DNA of 11,471 nucleotides from an uncultured Mailhella sp. (GTDB lineage Bacteria; Desulfobacterota; Desulfovibrionia; Desulfovibrionales; Desulfovibrionaceae). The notes under the pieces are model-generated. The model was not told where the DNA came from. It ran no database searches and was given only the letters and a program-made list of their open reading frames with translations. Of the stretch, positions 5,724 to 11,471 are shown one piece after another. The stretch spans positions 1-11,471 of the forward strand of contig CAJJMX010000040.1 in NCBI GenBank assembly GCA_905192935.1, given 5' to 3'. Position 1 is the stretch's first letter, and the number at the start of each line of letters is the position of its first letter. The position numbers and the translations under genes are program-made.

Positions 5724-7649
5724 GTGAACAGCTCCTTGCCATCCTACATTATTGACAAAAATAGCATAAAAAAGCAGTGGGAGGCCTTTCAGCAGGGAAA
5801 AGATGTCGACTTTTCGGTCATCAGGCAGAAAGTGTACGACTCCTGGGTCCGCTCACGTCAGCTTCACGTCGATCCGTATCACAAGAAGAGAGCTTCCGTT
5901 CCGCCTCAGCAGCTTCAGTCCATCCTTGAGCGCAACAAGGACTTCATCAACAGTGCCTCGGCCATCATGGGCAAGCTGTTCAAATCCATAGACATGCTGA
6001 ACGGCACCATCACGCTTGCCGACAAAAACGGCGTCGTGCTGTATTCCTGCTATCAGGACAGCCGCAATCTCACGCCCTCCCATGTCGTGGGAGACATCCT
6101 CACGGAAGAAGTCTGCGGCACCAACGGCATCGGCACCTGCCTTGCCGAGGCCTCCTCCGTGGAGCTCGTGGGAGCGGAACACTACAGTCTGGAAGAGCAT
6201 GCCTGGTACTGTTCGGCCGCCCCGGTATACGACACGCGGGGCAGCGTCATAGGGGTGTTCAATATTTCCATTCCCTGCGAAGGCCATCACTACTATCACA
6301 CCAGAGGCCTCGTGGAGGCCGTGGCTCACGCCATCACGGAACAGATATTCCTGACCGATCTTCTGGAAGAGCAGCTGGCCATCATGGATTCTCTGGATGA
6401 AGGCGTCGTCGTTCTGAACTCCGACGGCGTCATCAAGTCCATCAACAAAAAGGCCTGCGCCATGCTCAAGCTGACGAGCCCTCCGGAAGGACAGAACTTC
6501 CGGAGAATCTTCCACACGCAGGACAGCATAGTCTCGGAGCTCAATCAGAAAACGCCGTTCCAGCACAGGGAAGTCACCTTTCTCAACGGCATTCAGAGCA
6601 TTCCCTGTCTGCTGTCCTTCTCCCCTCTTCCCAACAAGGGCAGCGTGCTCACACTTCAGGAGAACAGCCCGATACGGGATTTCGCCTCACGCGCCATCGG
6701 CTCCAAGGCCGTGTACACCTTCGACCAGATCCTCGGAGAGTCCGAGGCCATACAGGATGCCGTGCGCATGGGCAAAAACGCGGCGCAAAGCGACATCACC
6801 ACGCTTATTCTCGGAGACTCCGGCACCGGCAAGGAGCTTTTCGCCCAGTCCATCCACAACGACAGCTCAAGACGCCGCGGCCCCTTCATCGTCGTCAACT
6901 GCGGCGCCATACCGCGCAACCTCGTGCAGTCGGAACTGTTCGGATACAACGAAGGCGCCTTCACAGGCGCCGTACGTCAGGGCAAGCCGGGCAAGTTCGA
7001 ACTCGCCGACGGCGGCACCATTTTCCTCGATGAGATCGGAGAAATGCCCCTGGAAGCCCAGGTCAGTCTCCTGCGCCTGCTTCAGAACGGAGAAGTCACA
7101 AGGGTGGGCGGCAAGAAATCCACCTATGTGGACGTGCGCGTCATTGCGGCAACGAACAGGAATCTGAGCGAGGCCGTGAGACTCAACACCTTCCGCAAGG
7201 ATCTCTACTACAGACTCAACGCCTTCGTGCTGCACATTCCCAGCCTTTCGGAACGAGGAGACGACATCATTCTTCTGGCAAGCGCCTTTCTCTCCAAGTT
7301 TGCCGTCGATCTCAACAAGCATCTGACCGGCTTCGACGACGACGTTCTCACCGCTCTCAGGATGTATGCCTGGCCCGGCAACGTGCGGGAACTCGAAAAC
7401 TGCGTGGAGCGGGCCGTCGCCGTGGCGGAAACGGAACACATCACCATGGCGGATCTGCCCGCCTATATTTCAGGACTGACTCCGGAGAAAATCCAGATGA
7501 AGGGCAAGCTCCAGGACAAGGAGCGGGAAACCATTCTGACCACGCTGAGAGAAAACCAGTGGAACATACGCCGGACGGCCGCCGTTCTGGGCGTCGCCCG
7601 AAGCACGCTCTATCTGAAAATAAAGAAGTTCAACATAACACACGACTGA
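5724..7649 (+). CDS. Sigma-54-dependent transcriptional activator (GAF-PAS-AAA+-Fis, AcoR-like)
   Basis: A 641-residue bacterial enhancer-binding protein. The N-terminus resembles AcoR/DhaR regulators: a DSWVRSR motif (39-45), then a GAF-like sensor (about 85-205) with GTNGIGTCLAE (132-142) and WYCSAAPVYD (161-170). A PAS domain follows (about 215-310, MDSLDEGVVVLNSDG). The AAA+ domain (about 335-565) has Walker A GDSGTGKE (354-361), the sigma-54-contacting GAFTGA loop (411-416), Walker B GGTIFLDE (430-437) and the arginine-finger region FRKDLYYRLN (490-499). The Fis-type HTH is at about 610-638 (NIRRTAAVLGVARSTLYLKIK). No response-regulator receiver domain is present, so it probably senses a small ligand directly through GAF and/or PAS. 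All motifs needed to activate sigma-54 polymerase are intact. It is divergent from the TRAP operon, which it probably controls, and likely represses itself. The GTG start is chosen for GGGAGG 5 nt upstream. Confidence 0.93.
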   Translation: MNSSLPSYIIDKNSIKKQWEAFQQGKDVDFSVIRQKVYDSWVRSRQLHVDPYHKKRASVPPQQLQSILERNKDFINSASAIMGKLFKSIDMLNGTITLADKNGVVLYSCYQDSRNLTPSHVVGDILTEEVCGTNGIGTCLAEASSVELVGAEHYSLEEHAWYCSAAPVYDTRGSVIGVFNISIPCEGHHYYHTRGLVEAVAHAITEQIFLTDLLEEQLAIMDSLDEGVVVLNSDGVIKSINKKACAMLKLTSPPEGQNFRRIFHTQDSIVSELNQKTPFQHREVTFLNGIQSIPCLLSFSPLPNKGSVLTLQENSPIRDFASRAIGSKAVYTFDQILGESEAIQDAVRMGKNAAQSDITTLILGDSGTGKELFAQSIHNDSSRRRGPFIVVNCGAIPRNLVQSELFGYNEGAFTGAVRQGKPGKFELADGGTIFLDEIGEMPLEAQVSLLRLLQNGEVTRVGGKKSTYVDVRVIAATNRNLSEAVRLNTFRKDLYYRLNAFVLHIPSLSERGDDIILLASAFLSKFAVDLNKHLTGFDDDVLTALRMYAWPGNVRELENCVERAVAVAETEHITMADLPAYISGLTPEKIQMKGKLQDKERETILTTLRENQWNIRRTAAVLGVARSTLYLKIKKFNITHD

Positions 7650-7666
7650 CCGGAAGAGGATCCGGT
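7649..7666. terminator. Possible weak terminator hairpin between convergent genes
   Basis: ACCGGA / TCCGGT, a 6-bp stem with a 6-nt loop, begins at the last base of the activator stop codon. Neither strand has a following T-run. The 82-bp gap to the stop of the TauE/SafE gene contains nothing better, so how these convergent genes terminate is unclear. Confidence 0.25.
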
Positions 7667-7731
7667 ACGGCCTTCCTTCGTGAAGCCATCCTCCCGTGCC
7701 GGACGGCTCCGCATGCTGCCCCCCTGCCGCC

Positions 7732-8466
7732 TCAGGCCGTGAGTCCCTTCACGAAAAGCATGACCGTGGAAAACGCCATCATGCCCAGCACGAGCACGCG
7801 GAACACACGGGCATCAAGACGGCGTATGACCGGAATACTCAGAAGCACGCCCGCGACCGTGCACGGCGTCGCCCACAGCGCCATGTGCACGATCTTCGGC
7901 GTGTACAGCCCGCTTCGCCACTGAAAAACCATGAGGCAGATCATGACCAGCGCGGCCATGGTGTTCAGCATGGAGAGCGTGACTTCCTTGTTCCAGCCGC
8001 GCATGACGGCGTACATGGCGATGATGGGCCCTCCCATGCTGGTGGAACCGAGAAGAATGCCGGACACGACGCTCATGGGCACGATGCACCACAAAGGGAC
8101 CCTGAAGGAGCCGTGCAACCTTCCGGCCACGGCCTGCCAGACAAGAAACAGAAGCAGAATGACCCCGCAGGAAAGAAGGATGACCCGTGCAGGCGCCACG
8201 TTCAGAATAAGCATGCCGAGAGGGATCCCCGCCACGCTGCCGAGACACGAAAGCAGGAACTCGAGCTTCGGAAGCTCGCGATGATAGAACACGGCAATGG
8301 TGAGCGTGATGGCCGTCCCCACAAAGCAGCCGAGAATAATGGCCGTCTTGGCGTCCATCACCAGAGTCATGAGGGGAACGGCGAACAGATTGCCGCCGAA
8401 GGATGTCACTCCGTTGACGAATCCGGCGAGAAACCAGACCACATTGACATAGAGAAAATCGAACAT
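7732..8466 (-). CDS. TauE/SafE family membrane permease (probable anion transporter)
   Basis: A 244-residue integral membrane protein of the TauE/SafE (sulfite exporter, formerly DUF81) family. Characterised relatives move sulfite, sulfoacetate or other small anions across the inner membrane. The family's two-fold repeat is visible: FVNGVTSFGGNLFAVPLM (16-33) in the first half and GSTSMGGPIIAMYAV (140-154) in the second, with about 8 hydrophobic helices. Size is normal. I chose ATG 8466 (MFDFLYVN) because GAGGGG lies 9 nt upstream; a TTG three codons earlier abuts that site. It converges on the activator gene, so it is not in the TRAP operon. A TATACT -10-like hexamer (8492-8497, minus strand) lies upstream but lacks a clear -35. 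If the host degrades organosulfonates a sulfite-export role is plausible; nothing in the window shows it. Confidence 0.85.
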   Translation of the reverse strand: MFDFLYVNVVWFLAGFVNGVTSFGGNLFAVPLMTLVMDAKTAIILGCFVGTAITLTIAVFYHRELPKLEFLLSCLGSVAGIPLGMLILNVAPARVILLSCGVILLLFLVWQAVAGRLHGSFRVPLWCIVPMSVVSGILLGSTSMGGPIIAMYAVMRGWNKEVTLSMLNTMAALVMICLMVFQWRSGLYTPKIVHMALWATPCTVAGVLLSIPVIRRLDARVFRVLVLGMMAFSTVMLFVKGLTA

Positions 8467-9023
8467 ATTCGGCAACCCCTCTTAAAAAAGCAGTATATGC
8501 GCTCTTTTTCCGGTTTAGGGTACAAGAGCCCCGTCTGTAAAGCTTGCCGCACCTGCCGCGAAGACGCCAAAAAGGCCCTCGTCCTCCCCATCCGCAGAAA
8601 CGCCCCCTCCCCTGCATCCGAAATCCGCCGTCCCTCGTCGTTCCGGCAAGCCCCTTCACAGGCAGAACGCCCGCGAACAGTCCGCGACGCCGCCTGTCCG
8701 GCGGCAAAGACATGACCATCCAACACTTTCACATTTTTGTCTTTTCCGCACCTTCCCGCACTCTTTCGGCACGGCTCCGCAAAAAGCTCTGTTATCAACA
8801 AATTGAGCCATTTTTCACAGAAAAAGTCCCGTTATATCTTTTTTCTTGCCATATTTGATTTTCCGATGATATCAACATAAATGTAAATAAGAGCATATTC
8901 CGTTTCCCCATACACATCGGATCGCCGACGCCAGTTCCGGGCGAAACCGACGGGCGGAGCAGCGTCCAGAGAGACCTGCCTGACATGCTCTCACAACATG
9001 AACTGGGGCGAGGAGTTGACGAT
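8467..9023. other. Divergent non-coding region between permease and symporter genes
   Basis: 557 bases with no gene I can support. The left part (about 8500-8720) is GC-rich; it holds a GCCGCC/GGCGGC hairpin (8689-8705) without a T-run. The right part (about 8750-8900) is AT-rich and probably carries the symporter promoter. Candidates are TTGCCA (8846-8851) and TTGATT (8855-8860) as -35 elements, but no -10 stands out. TTGAT (8855-8859) and ATCAA (8871-8875) form an imperfect palindrome, with a spacing too long for an FNR box. The last 95 bases may form a structured leader. Confidence 0.5.
8931..9015 (+). promoter_or_regulatory. Possible structured 5' leader of the symporter gene
   Basis: CCAGTTC (8931-8937) is complementary to GAACTGG (9000-9006), which ends 4 nt before the AGGAG ribosome site (9011-9015). 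Inside that pairing GAGAG (8969-8973) can pair with CTCTC (8988-8992). Such a fold could affect translation starts. Glycine riboswitches are often found before AGCS genes, but I do not see the conserved glycine-riboswitch core here. Confidence 0.3.
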
Positions 9024-10367
9024 ATGGAAGAGTTCTCCCAATTCATCAAGGTCCTGGACGGCTATGTCTGGGGCCCGGTCATGATGGCTCTCATTCTTGG
9101 AACAGGCCTCTATCTTACCTTCGGGCTGAGATTCCTGCCCTGGACACGCCTCGAGGAAGGCTTCCGCCTTACCTGGAAGGGGCGCACCAAGAATACCAAC
9201 GTGCATGGAGAACTTTCCCCGTTTCAGGCTCTCATGACCGCGCTTGCCGCCACCGTGGGCGTGGGCAACATCGCCGGCGTGGCCACGGCCATCTTCACGG
9301 GCGGCCCGGGAGCCCTCTTCTGGATGTGGTGCACCGCCATGGTGGGCATGGCCACCAAGTACGCGGAAACCGTGCTCGCCCAGAAGTACCGTGAAGTCAC
9401 GCCCGCCGGTCATGTGGTGGGCGGCCCCATGTACTACATCAAAAACGGTCTCGGCAAAAAATGGGCCTGGCTCGGCACGCTGTTCGCGCTCTTCGGAGGC
9501 ATCTGCGGCTTCGGCATCGGCAACATGACGCAGTCCCATTCCATAGCCGACGCCCTGCACGCCTCCTTCGGCGTTCCGCCGGTCGTCTCCGCCGTGGTCA
9601 TGTTCATTCTCATCGCCATCGTCATCATCGGCGGCGTGTCCCGCATCGGTTCGGTGTCGAGCAAGCTCGTCCCCTTCATGTCCATCGTCTACATCATCTG
9701 TTCCCTTGTCGTCATCGCCATGAACATCGACAAGGTGCCCGGCGTGTTCGCCATGATCTTCCATGACGCCTTCACCGGCACTGCGGCCGCAGGCGGCTTT
9801 GCCGGTTCCACCGTCATGCTCGCCCTGCAGATGGGCGTGGCGCGCGGCATATTCTCCAACGAGGCGGGCCTCGGCTCCGCAGCCATGGCCCACGCCACGG
9901 CAACCACCGACGACCACGTGGCCATGGGCTATGTGGGCATGCTCGGACCGTTCATCGACACCATCATCGTCTGCACCATGACGGGCCTCACCATCCTCTG
10001 CTCCGGTCTCTGGAACGTGGAAGGCGCGCTTTCCGGCGCTCCTCTCACGGCCGCAGCCTTTGAGTCCGCCCTGCCCGGCATAGGCTCCGTCATGGTGTCC
10101 GTATGCCTCGCCATGTTCGCCTTCTCCACCATTCTCGGCTGGTGCGTGTACTCCGAGCGCTGCTGGATCTACCTGCTCGGAGACAAGGCCCTCAAGCCCT
10201 TCCGCATCATCTTCGTGTGCGTGGTGCCCATAGGCGCGCTCATGACGCTCGATCTCGTCTGGGACATCGCCGACGTGCTCAACGCCCTCATGGCCGTGCC
10301 CAACCTCATCGGCCTGCTGCTGCTCAGCCCCGTGCTCTTCAAGATATCCCGCGAGTACAACCGCTGA
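9024..10367 (+). CDS. Alanine/glycine:cation symporter (AGCS family)
   Basis: A 447-residue inner-membrane carrier of the AGCS family, which imports alanine, glycine or similar small amino acids with Na+ or H+. Family hallmarks are clear: GVGNIAGVATAIFTGGPGALFW (79-100, of which the GNIAGVA core is most conserved), KYAETVLAQKYR (112-123), GGPMYYIKNGLG (133-144) and SNEAGLGSAAMAHA (278-291). Many hydrophobic helices run from about residue 15 to the C-terminus, and the length is typical. I chose ATG 9024 (MEEFSQFIKVLDGYVWG) because AGGAG (9011-9015) lies 8 nt upstream and the sequence begins as in relatives; the extension back to 8985 is not supported. A single-gene unit closed by the terminator at 10385-10411. 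The exact amino acid carried cannot be read from sequence. Confidence 0.93.
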   Translation: MEEFSQFIKVLDGYVWGPVMMALILGTGLYLTFGLRFLPWTRLEEGFRLTWKGRTKNTNVHGELSPFQALMTALAATVGVGNIAGVATAIFTGGPGALFWMWCTAMVGMATKYAETVLAQKYREVTPAGHVVGGPMYYIKNGLGKKWAWLGTLFALFGGICGFGIGNMTQSHSIADALHASFGVPPVVSAVVMFILIAIVIIGGVSRIGSVSSKLVPFMSIVYIICSLVVIAMNIDKVPGVFAMIFHDAFTGTAAAGGFAGSTVMLALQMGVARGIFSNEAGLGSAAMAHATATTDDHVAMGYVGMLGPFIDTIIVCTMTGLTILCSGLWNVEGALSGAPLTAAAFESALPGIGSVMVSVCLAMFAFSTILGWCVYSERCWIYLLGDKALKPFRIIFVCVVPIGALMTLDLVWDIADVLNALMAVPNLIGLLLLSPVLFKISREYNR

Positions 10368-10384
10368 TTTTCACCTTTTTCCTG

Positions 10385-10411
10385 AAAAGGGCGGCTCCGG
10401 CCGCCTTTTTT
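10385..10411 (+). terminator. Rho-independent terminator of the symporter gene
   Basis: AAAAG precedes the perfect 6-bp stem GGCGGC / GCCGCC (10390-10395 and 10400-10405) with loop TCCG, followed by six T residues (10406-10411). It begins 18 nt after the symporter stop codon. Confidence 0.93.
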
Positions 10412-10671
10412 GTTCCCGGCATCCGCTCATCCGGCAGACGAAAACGACTCCGGGCATGACTGTCTCCCGATCCGTCCTCAGGCGCCATGCCGAAGGACGG
10501 CGGCGTCCGGCTTCCCCGGCCGCTCCGTCCTCCTCCGGCCGCAGCGCGCCGCGCTCTCGCCTTCTGCCGGATTTCTCCCCCAAAAACGGCTGGCTCCCCG
10601 CGCCTCTTCGCGTTACAACGGGCCGCAGGTCCATCGCTCTTCAACGGTAACCCGGACAAGGTTTTCTGCCC

Positions 10672-11391
10672 ATGCCCCGCCTTCTTCTCCATGTCTGCTG
10701 CGGCCCCTGCTCCCTCATGCCCATCGTGCACCTTCGCGACGAGGGCTGGGAACCCACGGTCTATTTCTTCAATCCGAACATCCATCCTGCGGACGAATGG
10801 CGGAAAAGACGTGATGCCGCACGTGAAGCGGCAAGCCGTCTGAACGTGCCTTTTCTGGAAGAGGGAAGCCCCGTCAATCCCGGGCTCTGGGTGCGGAACC
10901 TGAACGGCAGTCTTCAGCAGAAAGAGCGCTGCCGTCTCTGCTACCGTCCGCGCATGGAACGCACGGCAGCTCTTGCCCGAAAGCAGGGATTCGACGCCTT
11001 CACCACGAGCCTGCTCTACTCACGCTACCAGCAGCATGACGCCATTGCGGAAGAAGCGACGCGCGCCTCCCTCGAAACAGGGGCCGCGTTTCTCTACCGG
11101 GACTTCCGGCCCTGGTGGTGGGACGGCATCGCCATGTCGAAAGAGCTCGGACTCTATCGTCAGAAGTGGTGCGGCTGCATACTGAGCATGAAGGAAGCGC
11201 TCCTGCAGCATCAGGAGGCGGAAAGAAAAAAGGCCGCGCAAAAGGCGGAAAGGGCGGCAAGACTGGCAAAAGAGGCCGAGGAACGTCGCCTCAAAAAGGA
11301 AGCCGCGGCCGCCCATCCGAACAAGCGGGCAAGAAAGGCGCTGGCCAGAGCTGCGGCAAAGGACGCCGCCATGCATGACGCCGCCTCCTAG
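10672..11391 (+). CDS. queH: Epoxyqueuosine reductase QueH (DUF208 family)
   Basis: A 239-residue cytosolic enzyme of the QueH family, which performs the last step of queuosine biosynthesis, reducing epoxyqueuosine to queuosine in tRNA. It is unrelated in sequence to the cobalamin-dependent QueG. The metal-binding cysteines are in place: HVCCGPC (C9, C10, C13), CRLC (C87, C90) and CGC (C167, C169). Further family motifs are FFNPNIHP (32-39), GFDAFTTSLLYSRYQQHD (106-123) and DFRPWWWDG (144-152). The catalytic core ends near residue 178. A tail of about 60 residues rich in Ala, Lys, Arg and Glu follows, probably helical or coiled coil, longer than I expect for the family. ATG 10672 is chosen for the immediate match to the family N-terminus; a modest AAGG lies 10 nt upstream. 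No clear promoter is seen in the 260 bp after the symporter terminator. Confidence 0.9.
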   Translation: MPRLLLHVCCGPCSLMPIVHLRDEGWEPTVYFFNPNIHPADEWRKRRDAAREAASRLNVPFLEEGSPVNPGLWVRNLNGSLQQKERCRLCYRPRMERTAALARKQGFDAFTTSLLYSRYQQHDAIAEEATRASLETGAAFLYRDFRPWWWDGIAMSKELGLYRQKWCGCILSMKEALLQHQEAERKKAAQKAERAARLAKEAEERRLKKEAAAAHPNKRARKALARAAAKDAAMHDAAS

Positions 11392-11426
11392 AGGGGCGTC
11401 TCTCTTCTGGGGACACAAAAGGGGCC

Positions 11427-11445
11427 CCACCGGCATAGCCGGTGG
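11427..11445. repeat. Perfect 8-bp hairpin near the right edge (terminator or REP-like)
   Basis: CCACCGGC, loop ATA, GCCGGTGG: a perfect 8-bp stem 35 bp after the queH stop. It is followed by TTCCTCTT, only moderately T-rich, then by a second small hairpin GCC-TGTAA-GGC with TTT at the window end (11458-11471). It may terminate queH. The compact palindrome followed by a second small stem also resembles REP-type elements or the ends of IS200/IS605-like elements; this is inference, as the window stops here. Confidence 0.5.
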
Positions 11446-11471
11446 TTCCTCTTATGCGCCTGTAAGGCTTT

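Noticed and set aside
5479..5727. 82-residue plus-strand frame in the activator leader
   Set aside because: It starts at TTG without a Shine-Dalgarno in AT-rich DNA and overlaps the activator's ribosome site and start; no recognisable sequence.
8554..8570. Sigma-54-like match on the minus strand upstream of the TauE/SafE gene (TTGGCGTCTTCGCGGCA)
   Set aside because: GG-GC spacing is right, but the -12 element is CGGC instead of TTGC and there is no palindromic activator site nearby.
8406..8801. Minus-strand frame of 131 residues (and a similar one to 8719) upstream of the TauE/SafE gene
   Set aside because: Arg/Gly/Ser-rich translation of GC-rich non-coding DNA that overlaps the permease start in another frame; no ribosome site or domain.
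8855..8875. FNR/CRP-like palindrome TTGAT...ATCAA upstream of the symporter
   Set aside because: The half-sites are 11 bp apart, whereas FNR needs 4 bp; only the end bases match.
10456..10650. 64-residue plus-strand frame between the symporter and queH
   Set aside because: Arg/Ser/Pro-rich composition without a ribosome site, typical of GC-rich spacer; no family resemblance.
1..11471. CRISPR array, tRNA, rRNA or transposase gene
   Set aside because: I saw no regularly spaced direct repeats, no tRNA-like cloverleaf and no transposase or integrase motifs; only the edge hairpin at 11427-11445 hints at a repeat element.

Overview
The window looks like a piece of a moderately GC-rich chromosome from an anaerobic proteobacterium-like organism. 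My best guess is a gut or anaerobic member of the Desulfovibrionaceae (Desulfobacterota). The guess rests on gene content: a TAXI-type TRAP transporter, an iron-sulfur Old Yellow Enzyme, an AcoR-like sigma-54 activator, an AGCS amino acid carrier and QueH. No rRNA or other phylogenetic marker is present, so it is an inference.

Left half (1-5133, all minus strand, read right to left): a fused TRAP permease (5133-3238), its TAXI periplasmic binding protein (3222-2242), a 648-residue FMN/4Fe-4S/FAD enoate-reductase-like flavoenzyme (2082-136), and the first 19 codons of a further gene at the window edge (57-1) that reads like an amidohydrolase N-terminus. Together they suggest import of a small organic acid, followed by reduction and hydrolysis or decarboxylation. 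The substrate cannot be read from the sequence.

Control region (5134-5723, AT-rich): this is the most informative part. On the minus strand, facing the TRAP operon, there is a near-consensus sigma-54 promoter (5280-5296), an IHF-like site (5322-5334), and upstream of both a perfect 12-bp inverted repeat (5389-5420) with a third related half-site (5368-5379). The divergent gene (5724-7649) encodes a GAF-PAS-AAA+-Fis sigma-54 activator. Its own likely sigma-70 promoter (-35 TTGAAT, 17 bp, extended -10 TATAAT) is embedded in the inverted repeat. The layout predicts one binding site that activates the TRAP/flavoenzyme operon and represses the activator's own gene.

Right half (7650-11471): a TauE/SafE-family membrane permease on the minus strand (8466-7732), converging on the activator gene; a 557-bp non-coding divergent region; an alanine/glycine:cation symporter (9024-10367) ending in a textbook Rho-independent terminator; a QueH-type epoxyqueuosine reductase (10672-11391) with a long Ala/Lys/Arg-rich C-terminal tail; and a strong hairpin near the right edge. 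These genes look like ordinary accessory or housekeeping genes, independent of the left-hand operon.
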